Assembly (NCBI GenBank): GCA_022701275.1
Contig: CP031740.1
Coordinates: 2,677,001-2,741,000 of the forward strand
Direction: 5' to 3'
DNA length: 64,000 nucleotides
DNA from: Microcoleus vaginatus PCC 9802
GTDB lineage: Bacteria > Cyanobacteriota > Cyanobacteriia > Cyanobacteriales > Microcoleaceae
Shown here piece after piece: positions 56,801 through 64,000 of this stretch. The notes under the pieces were generated by a model. It worked only from the letters and a program-made list of their open reading frames with translations. It did no database searches and was not told the origin of the DNA. The stretch's first letter is position 1. Each line of letters opens with the position of its first letter. The position numbers and the translations under genes were made by a program.

Positions 56801-57850
56801 ACCTTGCTGGGCGGCAACGGAGGGGATTGGGTGTTTGCAGGCAAAGGGGGCGATCGCATTTTCGGCGAAACTGACTCGGATACTCTCTACGGCAATCAAG
56901 GTTCCGACACCATACTCGGTGACTACGGCACTCAACAAGCCAGCACAATTGCCACCGAAGAAGCCGACTTAATTTTTGGTAACGACACCGGCGATATCAT
57001 CGGTGGCGGCAGCGGTAACGACAGCATTTTTGGCGGCAAAGGTAACGACTTAGTTTACGGCGGCAAAGATAATGACAGGATTTGGGGCGAACTCGGTTCC
57101 GATACCATTGTCGGCGATGAGGGAGACGACTCGCTTTATGGCGGCTTGCAAAACCAGTTAGTCTCCGATGTTGATGGCCGCGACTTGCTATTTGGAGGAG
57201 ATGGAAATGATTTCCTCAATGCGGGTGAGAGTTCCGACTCTTTGAGTGGGGGTTTGGCTAACGATACCCTTCGTGGAGGCAAGGATGACGATGTAGTACA
57301 GGGAGATGCTGGCGATGACTTGATCTACGGCGATGATGGCAGCGATATTTTGTGCGGTGATCAGGGTAACGATACCATTAGTGGCGATCGCGGGGAAAAT
57401 CTGCGAGGCGCTGTGGGTGAAGACGGTCAGCAAGACTGTATTAACGGTGGTAGTGGCGATGACCTGTTATATGGCAATGAAGGTCAAGATACTATCAACG
57501 GTGATGATGGTAATGACACTATTTACGGAGGGAAAGATAGCGATATTCTCAATGGGGGTGTTGGGGATGACTGGCTGTTTGGTGATGGCGGAGATGATAC
57601 TTTGATTGGAGGTAATGGGAATGATCAGTTTGTGTTAAGCGCTAATAGCGGTATGGATACTGTGCTCAATTTTTCTGTAGGAACTGATAAGTTTTTCCTG
57701 GCTGGTGGCTTGAGTTTTGAGGCTTTGCAAATTAACTTTACGGCGAATGCCACACTGCTACAAGTTGCGGAGACTGGGCAGATTTTGGCTCAGGTTTTTG
57801 GCGCTGATAATTCTCTGACTTCTCGGGATTTTCTGACTCTTTCTCCTTAA
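50843..57850 (+). CDS. Giant secreted repeat protein: DUF4347, lectin-like, DUF11 x5, cadherin-like x3, TP-rich, RTX
   Basis: 2335 residues from TTG 50843 (ATG 50849 is an equally likely start). Order: DUF4347 (about 84-245, [12 protein letters not shown] to AYPYAL); concanavalin/legume-lectin-like domain (about 246-560, with [12 protein letters not shown] and [14 protein letters not shown]); five DUF11 repeats (about 575-1230); three cadherin-like repeats (about 1235-1585, each with GLGGxDxDGTV or similar and QLFFQ). A Thr-Pro-Ala-Ile linker of about 155 residues follows (about 1586-1740), then RTX calcium-binding repeats (about 1790-2270, GGxGxDxL type) and a C-terminal hydrophobic/acidic segment typical of type I secretion substrates. 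No Sec signal. Likely exported by a type I system and held at the surface or sheath with Ca2+; adhesion or motility is inferred. Confidence 0.88.
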   Translation: MTMQSICNKPIFITPQICESTATIAGENSRTTATYHQKKPIKQVKTEECFLSQKLRGDRGIGHPHREFLRATESVGARTLKNVLFLDARVENCDSLARGATADTEVFVLDSTRDGVEQITRILTHCSDLDSLQIVSHGREAGMQLGSIELCNENLETYSHLLQQWGKALSERGDILLFGCCVAAGESGEAFVRRLSLIVGADIAASDNLTGSAALGGDWQLKFATGEIKARIAIEKEVLEAYPYALGTLVNETFKNSTVRGPWIYGGNNGALFNPTSGVPAANQRIPGITGGTVSGVLPALGGSSPGDGALQLTPAAGDREAFVIYNNPLPSTDGLRVQFDFYSYGSSQQYRAEGPFISPQPGDGLGFFLIDGTVSPTRTGGYGGSLAYAPRTGIPGIEGGYLGIGLDEFGNFSTSTEGRSGPEPPRIPGSSIGSFRPDSVTVRGNQAEGYPFLTNAIVPFGIDNIPTSIDFSGPEPGSSFNFSNTFTSDRNLAKRSVQITLNPSNDPVNPSRLTVAFDENFDDIYETTLIDIPNLATENGPVPPLFKFGFGSSTGGANNIHELQNVVVETINPPSIAAEVATIKTGPQFVKSEGSITYRITTVNKGPAPATNVLIQDEIPLELLRPGGLPPVLNASNNGTYVNQTKAVTWPLIPVLNAGETVTYTLTIDLPPGLTSGRSFANVAFSTSSTFDPDLSNNSGVLAPGQIEAPGVVFTTVVDTVADLVTTKSGPVTTSAGSSVAYTLTTTNIGPDPAADVTITDSIIPGLTGVSVSDGGTYDPVSGIVTFPALTALANAATATRTISFIAPATRTDISNTARSRAATFDPIATNNNGSTTNKDGTPTNSTVTTSIAPNADLATTKTGSTSATADSSVSYTIATVNLGPSPAEAVTITDSIVPGLTGVTASNGGVYDPATGIVTFAPVAIANAETVTRTIGFTVPPTLTSISNTARSTSITPDSTPANNNGTNPNATVTTSIDAVADVVTQKTAPASIKVGDTLLYTITTTNNGPSPATNVVITDSLIPGLTGVTVFDGGTYNPATGTIDFPAIATLASGSSVTRRLTFVPPPTLTSITNIVLSRSDTPDPDLTNNNGSTFAVPGEAGGRVTTSIDPVADVVTSKRGLTSAPAGSSVTYTITTANNGPNAAENVVITDSIIPGLTGVSASDNGTYDPVTGVVTFPTIPSLTSGSNINREVTVVVPATGTISNTSQSRSTTFDPEPSNNNGSESRATVTTAISAQATPNKLPSANSSNAALAPNSVVQISGLGGRDSDGTVVTFTISTLPPANQGVLLLGDPATGGVAVTAGQTLTVEQMTQLFFQSAGNFTGANFSYSSTDNLAGSSPAATVSLVSLAFNDPPVPTNFSKTLAPNSTVNLTGLTTKDPDDSIEFFTIHTLPPTNQGVLFLGDPSQGIRVTAGQRLSASQISQLFFQATSEFAATNFTYSATDSRGAISPAPATASLLALLPAADEPPVANNTSVALLLGRSVNIPELGGTDPDGTVVSFTVNTLPPANQGTLFLGDPSQGVRVTAGQSLTAEQITQLFFQASANFTGANFTYSATDNLGATSAAVATVSVIPLKEPISTPTPAPIPTATPTPAPITTPTPAPIPTPAPIPTPTPAPIPTATPTPAPITTPTPAPIPTPVAIPTPAPIPTPAPIPTPVAIPTPAPIPTPAPIPAPEPTPTPPTPAPVPEPTPPTPAPEPTPTPTATPTPTPAPVPEPAPPTPAPEPTPAPTPGPIFGPVPEPDTGCGCDPLPLPPNFTFIPPQPSQILNFDSNAAQLIDIQNTILGTAANDYLTGNEANQLFVSFEDDDTILGEAGSDIVYADQQQDFIAAGKANDIVYGGKQTDAVFGGKQDDRVFGDRNGDTLYGDRGADTIVGDNGNNIDLTDNDSDLIFGGSSSDAIAGTQGSDTVYSGKAGDIAYGGIDNDLIWGDKGPDTLSGDNGDDSVFGGVLNSLDSDPDGFDLLLGGDGNDVLNSQEQDDTLLGGNGGDWVFAGKGGDRIFGETDSDTLYGNQGSDTILGDYGTQQASTIATEEADLIFGNDTGDIIGGGSGNDSIFGGKGNDLVYGGKDNDRIWGELGSDTIVGDEGDDSLYGGLQNQLVSDVDGRDLLFGGDGNDFLNAGESSDSLSGGLANDTLRGGKDDDVVQGDAGDDLIYGDDGSDILCGDQGNDTISGDRGENLRGAVGEDGQQDCINGGSGDDLLYGNEGQDTINGDDGNDTIYGGKDSDILNGGVGDDWLFGDGGDDTLIGGNGNDQFVLSANSGMDTVLNFSVGTDKFFLAGGLSFEALQINFTANATLLQVAETGQILAQVFGADNSLTSRDFLTLSP
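55597..56062 (+). repeat. Thr-Pro-Ala coding tandem repeats (linker of the RTX protein)
   Basis: Degenerate short repeats encoding [13 protein letters not shown] and, further on, [16 protein letters not shown] units. Blocks such as GCGCCGATACCAACGCCC recur many times. They code for an extended proline-rich stalk between the cadherin-like domains and the RTX domain. Slippage here would change stalk length, and the antisense frames over it are artefacts. Confidence 0.85.
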
Positions 57851-57893
57851 TACCAAATCGCAGTTAATCCGCTGCATTTCTCCTAAAATTCTA

Positions 57894-57924
57894 GCAACTC
57901 GGTTTATTTAACAAACCGAGTTGC
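57894..57924 (+). terminator. Stem-loop after the RTX protein gene
   Basis: Perfect 12-bp inverted repeat GCAACTCGGTTT (57894-57905) / AAACCGAGTTGC (57913-57924) with a 7-nt loop, starting 43 bp after the stop codon and followed by TTAATATTTC. A good candidate terminator; the AACTCGGTTT word is also a dispersed repeat in this window. Confidence 0.7.
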
Positions 57925-58013
57925 TTAATATTTCACAATAAGAAATATTAACCTGGTGAATTATTGGGTGATTCGACTTGCTAACGAACATGAAATTGGT
58001 TGTTAGTGAGTGA

Positions 58014-59179
58014 TATCATGTCCGGTAGTACAACCATAGTAAAATAGCTAAGTATACCCTTTGTAAAAAGCATCTATCTGACGAATGCCAAAAGGTATTA
58101 GCATTGAACCACATCTATCGTTACGAGAACTAGAACAGCGTTACCGTCAAGCTTCATACCCGGTTGAAAGAAGTCATTACCAAATTATCTGGTTATTAGC
58201 ATCTGGCAGAAGTAGCCGAGAGGTTTCACAAATAACTGGTTACAGTCTCAGTTGGATTTATGAACTAGTTTGGGGGTATAACCGCATTGGTCCCAAATCA
58301 CTTGGAGATAAAAGGCATGAACATCCAGGTGCCGATACACTTTTGAATGATGTACAACAAGCACAACTATGGCAAGCGCTACAATCACCTCCTACTGAAG
58401 GTGGGCTTTGGAACGGACAGAAAGTTGCAAATTGGATGAGTGAATTATTAGGACATTCAGTTAGTAGACAACGAGGCTGGGAGTATTTGAAGGCAATGAG
58501 ACTACGTTTGAGAGTAGCTCGACCCTCTCATCAGGAAGCAGACTTTACGGAACAGGAACAATGGAAAAAAAAACTAGCAAAAACGGTGACTCAAGTTCAA
58601 GAAAATTACGCCGACGCCGATGTAGAAGTTTGGACAATGGATGAGCATAGAGTCGGGCTTAAACCAATAATTAGAAGGATGTGGGTAGATGAATGGACAG
58701 TACCCGTAGCAAAGGTTAATTGGCGATTTAAATGGTTATGGTTATATGGTTTTGTTCATCCGCAGTCTGGAGAAACATATTGGTGGATTCTACCCTTTGT
58801 AAATACCGAAATTTTTAATCAAGTTTTGGCTGATGCAAGCTCAACATTTTAAGCTCGGGGAAAATAAGCAAGTTGTACTAGCTTTGGAGCGAGCTCTTTG
58901 GCATACTGCCGGGAAGCTTGAAGTCCCAAAAGGTATTCACATTGTTGAGATGCCATCTCACTCTCCAGAACTTCAACCAGCAGAAAGACTTTGGCCACTT
59001 ACAAATGAGCCTCTTGCTAATCGAACATTTGAAAATCTTGATGAATTAGAAGAGGTTTTATTTGAGCGCTGCAAACAATTACTCCAACAGCAAGATTTAA
59101 TTCGGGGTTTAACAAACTTTCACTGGTGGCCTCAAGTTCCAGTTTAGGCTTAATTATGGGTAAGTACCCGGACATGATA
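58014..59179 (+). mobile_element. IS630-family insertion sequence, second type (about 1.17 kb)
   Basis: Ends are TATCATGTCCGG at 58014 and its inverted copy ending at 59179 (at least 12 bp perfect), both bounded by TA as expected for IS630. The ends differ from those of the 16.5-kb element, so this is a separate subgroup. One transposase, frameshifted, lies inside. It sits between two paralogous giant surface-protein genes without interrupting either. Confidence 0.82.
58085..59147 (+). pseudogene. IS630-family transposase with frameshift and altered catalytic residue
   Basis: The first part (58085-58852) has the N-terminal helix-turn-helix region (SSREVSQITGYSLSWIYELV), a GLWNGQKVANWM segment and the first DDE Asp in VWTMDEHRVGLKP (residue 186). 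The rest continues in the +1 frame from about 58833 (QHFKLGENKQVVLAL) to 59147. One extra base around 58838-58845 (GATGCAAGCTCAA) explains the break. In the second half the usual catalytic Asp of LDRAGWH is Glu (LERALWH, codon at 58887-58889); the third acidic residue (QPAERLWP) is intact. With a frameshift plus D-to-E change this copy is probably inactive. Confidence 0.85.
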
Positions 59180-59678
59180 TGAGTCATTCATTCATCTTTG
59201 ATAAAAGCTAAAAAACGAAGTTGATGACTACAAAATTTATAACCATTTTTTGAGTGAAATATAGATTATCTGAAATTCCGCGGATTGACCCCCCTAAAAT
59301 TGGTTTTTGATAAGGACTCAAGTCTTAATAAAAGTCAGATAAATTAAGCCACATTTACTACAAATACGAACGCTTGTCAACTGCTTTTAGGTAAAAAATA
59401 TCTAATTACACGGTTTATTTTCGTACATAGTGGTTGTTTTTTTTATCGTAAAATAATTGAACGCCACGTCTGAATTGGCTAAAAAACCCTTGATTTTCCA
59501 GGTAAATACAGCGAACTGCTACTTTGGGAAGATGTCGCTCAAAAAAAAATCGAAGTAAATAGAACTTGTTAAGTATGCGAAGTCGAGAAATTAGCAATTA
59601 GAAATTTCCCATTAGCAATTAACAATAATATCTACCACTGAAGATTGACAATTAACAAATCCAGGAGCTATCTAACTC
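59180..59678. other. Intergenic between the IS and the second giant gene (499 bp)
   Basis: AT-rich; no ORF supported. TTAGCAATT/AATTAGCAATT words recur near 59590-59630. The AGGAG at about 59663 is the ribosome-binding site of the following gene. Confidence 0.5.
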
Positions 59679-62600
59679 ATGAAAAGTTTATGGTGCAACT
59701 ACTCTTCACCAATTCACAAATCAAGTTGCGATCGCCGCGACACCGACTGCATAAAAGCTTCTTTTATGGGGGCGCCGTTAGTCAGTGATCGGGCGATATA
59801 TATTTCCTGTTTAACAAAAACGAGTCCGGGCGTCAAGACTAAACATGAAAAACATTTAGTGTGCATCGACCCGAGGGTAGAGAATTATCAGCATCTTGCC
59901 AGCGGAGTCAAACCGGGGACAGAGATAATTGTCCTTGATCCAACTCTGGACGGAGTAGAACAAATTACCGAGATTCTAGCTAAACGCAGCTTAATTGCCA
60001 GCCTTCAGATAGTTGCTCACGGCAATGAAGCTTCCGTGCAACTGGGGTCAACTGTACTGAAGGATGAAAACTTGCAAAAGTACGATCGGCATTTGCAACA
60101 GTGGCGCAATGCCTTCACGGAAAAAGCCGATATTTTAATATTAGCGTGTAAGGTTGGGGCTGGAAAATCCGGGGTTGCTTTTGTGCGGAAGCTGAGAAAA
60201 TTAACAGGCGCACATATAGCGGCTTCCAACCATCTAATTGGCAGTGCAAAATTAGGAGGAAACTGGCAATTAAATGTTACAGCAGGACGAGTAAAAACCG
60301 CAATAGCCTTTGAAACAAAAACCCAGGAAACTTACAGCGCTGTCCTCATTAGTTTAGTGGACGAAAGTTTTCAAGACGCACGTCTAATCGGGCCTTGGAT
60401 CTCTGGGGTTACTGGCACGTCAGACGCTCCAGCTTTAACAGCAGGAACCGGAACGGAGAGTTTTCCGGGTTTGAACGTAGACCCTGCCGGCAGCGGGGCG
60501 TTGAGATTAACTTCAAGAAGTTTTGACCAATCTACTTTTGTTATCTATAACAGTCAGGTTCCAGTCAACAGCGGTCTTAACATTGTCTTCGATATATTTG
60601 CCTACAACGGCACTGCACGTCCGAATTTAGCAGGGCGGACAGGGGACGGCATAAGTTTCTTTTTAATTGACGGTACTGTGACCCCAACAGTAGCTGGAGG
60701 CTATGGAGGGTCTCTCGGCTACGCCCAAAATACAGATACAAATCAGTCCGGTTTACGGGGAGGTTATTTAGGAATTGGATTGGATGAATTTGGAAATTTC
60801 TCAACTACAACTCAAGGGCGTGTAGGCGGAATTGGGGTGGCTCGTAGAGCTGATTCGGTAACACTTCGAGGTAGCGAAGTTACGCAATATAAATTTTTAA
60901 CTTCTACCTTTGTGCCGCAGGGAATAGATAATATTCCCGATACCGTAAATCCTCTGCCTCCAAACGGGCCGATCAACGCCATTACTACCACTCGCGAAAC
61001 AGCCCGAAGAAGAGTTCAAATTATTTTGCAACCCCCCAATTCTGCAACGCCAAACCGTCTCACTGTTAACTTTGATCTCAACAATAATGGTTCGTTTACA
61101 GATCCGGGTGAGACTATTATCGACATTGCCAATTTAGTGTCGATAAACGGGCAAATCCCGGCAACATTCAAATTTGGTTTTGCTGGTTCAACGGGAGACG
61201 CTACAAATATTCACGACGTTCGCACTTTGTCTATCCAAACTATAGACGTGCCCGTTACTACAGCAGATGTTGCCTCAAGGAAAACAGGCCCGGCCGCAGC
61301 GGCACCGGGTAGCCCCATTACTTACACAATTACGACAGTAAATAACGGCCCGAACGACGCCGAAAACGTGGTGATTGAAGATAGATTGCCCGTCGGGGCA
61401 GTATTGAGTAGTGCCGAGGGCGGCGGCATTTTCAACCCGACAACCAGACTGGTCACCTGGCCCACTATTCCGAATTTACCTGTTGGGGCTACCACCACGC
61501 GCACCGTAACTGTTACGACCCCAACTACACTTGGCCCTATTACCAACAGTGTATTCAGCAGCAGCAGTACGATCGATGCCGTACCCGGTAACAACAGCGG
61601 CAGCAGCCCGGAGGCGCGAGTCACGACCACTATTACGAACGATATTGCCGATGTAGTGACGGTCAAAAGCGGGCCCGGTACTGCAGCAGCCGGATCGACT
61701 GTCACCTACACAATTACGGCAACCAACAGTGGGCCGAGTCCGGCAGCCAATGTGGCGATCACCGACAGCATTGTTCCGGGTTTAACAGGAGTCAGCGTCT
61801 CGGAGGGCGGCACTTACAACGAAACTACAGGTATTGTGACTTGGACGCCGATCGCATCCCTAGCCAGCGCAGCCAGTACCAACAGAACCGTCAGTTTTCC
61901 ACTTCCCGCGACCGGCGGCCCCATCGCCAACACTGCTAGCAGCACCTCAACGAGCCCCGACCCCAATCTCGACAACAACAATGGCAGCAGCCCGTCAGCA
62001 AGAGTCACCACCACGATCACCGATAGCGCCGATGTAGTGACGGTCAAAAGCGGGCCCGGTACTGCAGCAGCCGGATCGACTGTCACCTACACAATTACGG
62101 CAACCAACAGTGGGCCGAGTCCGGCAGCCAATGTGGCGATCACCGATAGCATTGTTCCTGGCTTAACAGGAGTCAGCGTCTCGGAGGGCGGCACTTACAA
62201 CGAAACTACAGGTATTGTGACTTGGACGCCGATCGCATCCCTAGCCAGCGCAGCCAGTACCAACAGAACCGTCAGTTTTCCACTTCCCGCGACCGGCGGC
62301 CCCATCGCCAACACTGCTAGCAGCACCTCAACGAGCCCAGACCCCAATCTCGACAACAACAATGGCAGCAGCCCGTCAGCAAGAGTCACCACCACGATCA
62401 CCGATAGCGCCGATGTAGTGACGGTCAAAAGCGGGCCCGGTACTGCAGCAGCCGGATCGACTGTCACCTACACAATTACGGCAACCAACAGTGGGCCGAG
62501 TCCGGCAGCCAATGTGGCGATCACCGATAGCATTGTTCCTGGCTTAACAGGAGTCAGCGTCTCGGAGGGCGGCACTTACAACGAAACTACAGGTATTGTG

Positions 62601-64000
62601 ACTTGGACGCCGATCGCATCCCTAGCCAGCGCAGCCAGCACCAACAGAACCGTCAGTTTTCCACTTCCCGCCACCGGTGGCACCGTCGCCAACACTGCTA
62701 ACAGCACCTCAACGAGCCCAGACCCGAATCCTGCGAACAACAACGGCAGCAGCCCCGAAGCACGAGTCACCACCACGATTACCGAGAGTGCTGATGTAGT
62801 GACGCTCAAAAGCGGGCCCGCTACTGCAGCAGCCGGATCGACTGTCACCTACACAATTCTCACCGAAAACAGAGGGCCTAATACCGCCACCAACATCACC
62901 CTTACAGACAGCATCGTTCCCGGTTTAACGGGCGTTACAGCATCCAACGGCGGTATTTACGACCCAGCCACAGGCATTGTCAGCTTTCCGCCCATTGCCA
63001 GCTTAGCTGACGGCGTGACCCTCAGCCGGACTGTCAGATTCCCAGCCCCGGCGACCGGCACTGTCAGCAACACAGCAAGAAGTACCTCAAACACGAATGA
63101 CCCGAATCCCGGCAACAATAACGGCAGCGAGCCCGGCGCAACTGTTACCACCAGCATCGACTCTGCCGCGACTCCGACTCCCGCACCGACTCCGACTCCC
63201 GCCAACCAACCGCCGATAGCTAACAACGTCAACCTCGAAATCGCCCCCAGCAGCGCTGTGGCGATCGCAGGACTTGGAGGAACCGACCCCGACGGGTCGA
63301 TCGCATCCTTCACCATCAACACCGTCCCACCCGCCAATGAAGGGCTGATATTTTTAGGCAATCCTGATACGGGCGGCACTATTGTCACCGCTGGTCAAAT
63401 TCTGACACCTGCTGACATTAACCAATTATTTTTCCAATCGACAGCCAACTTTAGCAGCGCAAATTTCACCTACAGCGTTACAGACAACCAGGGCGCTACC
63501 AGCCCCGCCAGCGCTACTGTATCCGCGCTGCCGCCATTGCCAAACCAACCACCCATAGCTAATAACGTCAACGTCGAGATCGCCCCCAGCAGCACTGTGG
63601 CGATCGCAGGACTCGGAGGAACCGACCCCGACGGGTCGATCGCATCCTTCACCATCAATACCGTCCCACCAGCCAATGAAGGGCTGATATTTTTAGGCAA
63701 TCCCGAGACGGGCGGCACGATTGTCACCGCTGGTCAAATTCTGGCACCTGCTGACATTAACCAATTATTTTTCCAATCGACAGCCAACTTTACCACCGCA
63801 AATTTTACCTACAGCGCTACAGACAACCAGGGCGCTATCAGCCCCGCCAGCGCTACTGTATCCGCGCTGCCGCCATTGCCAAACCTACCGCCAGAAGCAG
63901 CCCCAGTCACTCTTGATATTGCGCCCAGCAGCACTGTGGCGATCGCAGGACTTGGAGGAACCGACCCCGACGGGTCGATCGCATCCTTCACCATCAATAC
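59679..64000 (+). CDS. Giant DUF4347/lectin/DUF11/cadherin-like surface protein, 3' partial
   Basis: The frame is open from ATG 59679 to the window end, at least 1440 codons; AGGAG lies 11 bp before the start. It is paralogous to the 2335-residue protein: DUF4347 (about residues 60-215, LVCIDPRVENYQHL...), lectin-like domain (about 220-525, [26 protein letters not shown]), five DUF11 repeats (about 530-1165), a short TPTPAPTPTP linker, then cadherin-like repeats (from about 1170; [18 protein letters not shown] and QLFFQSTANF), the third cut by the window end. DUF11 repeats 2-4 are nearly identical at DNA level. By analogy an RTX C-terminus and type I export are expected, but they lie outside the window. 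Probable adhesin or sheath component. Confidence 0.86.
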   Translation, partial: MKSLWCNYSSPIHKSSCDRRDTDCIKASFMGAPLVSDRAIYISCLTKTSPGVKTKHEKHLVCIDPRVENYQHLASGVKPGTEIIVLDPTLDGVEQITEILAKRSLIASLQIVAHGNEASVQLGSTVLKDENLQKYDRHLQQWRNAFTEKADILILACKVGAGKSGVAFVRKLRKLTGAHIAASNHLIGSAKLGGNWQLNVTAGRVKTAIAFETKTQETYSAVLISLVDESFQDARLIGPWISGVTGTSDAPALTAGTGTESFPGLNVDPAGSGALRLTSRSFDQSTFVIYNSQVPVNSGLNIVFDIFAYNGTARPNLAGRTGDGISFFLIDGTVTPTVAGGYGGSLGYAQNTDTNQSGLRGGYLGIGLDEFGNFSTTTQGRVGGIGVARRADSVTLRGSEVTQYKFLTSTFVPQGIDNIPDTVNPLPPNGPINAITTTRETARRRVQIILQPPNSATPNRLTVNFDLNNNGSFTDPGETIIDIANLVSINGQIPATFKFGFAGSTGDATNIHDVRTLSIQTIDVPVTTADVASRKTGPAAAAPGSPITYTITTVNNGPNDAENVVIEDRLPVGAVLSSAEGGGIFNPTTRLVTWPTIPNLPVGATTTRTVTVTTPTTLGPITNSVFSSSSTIDAVPGNNSGSSPEARVTTTITNDIADVVTVKSGPGTAAAGSTVTYTITATNSGPSPAANVAITDSIVPGLTGVSVSEGGTYNETTGIVTWTPIASLASAASTNRTVSFPLPATGGPIANTASSTSTSPDPNLDNNNGSSPSARVTTTITDSADVVTVKSGPGTAAAGSTVTYTITATNSGPSPAANVAITDSIVPGLTGVSVSEGGTYNETTGIVTWTPIASLASAASTNRTVSFPLPATGGPIANTASSTSTSPDPNLDNNNGSSPSARVTTTITDSADVVTVKSGPGTAAAGSTVTYTITATNSGPSPAANVAITDSIVPGLTGVSVSEGGTYNETTGIVTWTPIASLASAASTNRTVSFPLPATGGTVANTANSTSTSPDPNPANNNGSSPEARVTTTITESADVVTLKSGPATAAAGSTVTYTILTENRGPNTATNITLTDSIVPGLTGVTASNGGIYDPATGIVSFPPIASLADGVTLSRTVRFPAPATGTVSNTARSTSNTNDPNPGNNNGSEPGATVTTSIDSAATPTPAPTPTPANQPPIANNVNLEIAPSSAVAIAGLGGTDPDGSIASFTINTVPPANEGLIFLGNPDTGGTIVTAGQILTPADINQLFFQSTANFSSANFTYSVTDNQGATSPASATVSALPPLPNQPPIANNVNVEIAPSSTVAIAGLGGTDPDGSIASFTINTVPPANEGLIFLGNPETGGTIVTAGQILAPADINQLFFQSTANFTTANFTYSATDNQGAISPASATVSALPPLPNLPPEAAPVTLDIAPSSTVAIAGLGGTDPDGSIASFTIN
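61658..62800 (+). repeat. Three near-identical 381-bp tandem repeats (DUF11 units)
   Basis: The same sequence starts at 61658, 62039 and 62420 (spacing exactly 381 bp, 127 codons); a diverged unit begins at 62801. Units 2 and 3 are almost identical over their first 220 bases. Unit 1 differs from them by a few silent bases (CCGGGTTTA versus CCTGGCTTA), and unit 3 diverges towards its 3' end (GGTGGCACCGTC). The period keeps the frame, so copy number can change without breaking the protein. Confidence 0.92.

Noticed and set aside
59415..59597. 60-codon - strand frame downstream of the second IS
   Set aside because: AT-rich, Phe/Leu/Lys-biased, no start signal and no recognisable motif.
61658..62800. 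Regular repeats considered as a CRISPR array
   Set aside because: The period is 381 bp with no unique spacers, and the frame codes for DUF11 domains.

Overview
The window looks like chromosomal DNA of a filamentous, non-heterocystous cyanobacterium of the Microcoleus/Oscillatoria type. The grounds are frequent GCGATCGC-type (HIP1) sites inside genes, the plastid/cyanobacterial genes ycf35 and ycf46, a solanesyl-diphosphate-synthase-like prenyltransferase, a DUF6464 protein, cyanobacteriochrome-like GAF domains and giant DUF4347/RTX proteins. The genus is an inference; no rRNA or other marker gene is present.

Layout. (1) 1-10.9 kb: the 3' part of a histone-deacetylase-family gene, then a + strand polysaccharide (sheath/exopolysaccharide) locus with two GT2 glycosyltransferases, three left-handed beta-helix acyltransferases and three intact GT4 glycosyltransferases. 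Two further glycosyltransferases are broken: a GT4 cut by one in-frame TGA, and a truncated duplicate of a GT2. (2) 11.0-16.3 kb: housekeeping genes. ycf35, ycf46 and a ribbon-helix-helix/zinc-ribbon protein lie on the - strand, followed by a conserved hypothetical, the polyprenyl diphosphate synthase and a 39-residue one-helix membrane protein. (3) 16.4-18.4 kb: a dead IS630-type element next to a decayed histidine kinase.

(4) 18.5-45.5 kb: a dense two-component signalling island. Seven + strand genes (CBS-repeat kinase, receiver, REC-PAS-HK-REC, REC-HK-REC, REC-PAS-HK, Rcp1-like receiver, REC-GAF-GGDEF) converge on three - strand genes (1678, 406 and 2165 residues). Almost every kinase carries an N-terminal receiver. 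Both giant - strand kinases end their PAS chain with a GAF domain carrying a DXCF motif plus a second cysteine 28 residues later, the layout of dual-cysteine (DXCF) cyanobacteriochromes. The island therefore plausibly joins light input, multi-step phosphorelay and cyclic-di-GMP output, although the wiring is inferred.

(5) 46.3-49.5 kb: PEP synthase (ppsA) and a small DUF6464 protein. (6) 49.5-64 kb: a 1.3 kb non-coding stretch holding a MITE-like 125-bp element, then two paralogous giant secreted/surface proteins (DUF4347, lectin-like, DUF11 and cadherin-like repeats; RTX in the first). They are separated by a second dead IS630-type element. The second paralogue runs off the window end and contains recently amplified 381-bp repeats.

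The most noteworthy items are the convergent signalling island with its two DXCF photoreceptor candidates, the shared C-terminal helical module on three hybrid kinases, the recent 381-bp repeat amplification, and the MITE-like element with TTGAAT target duplication.
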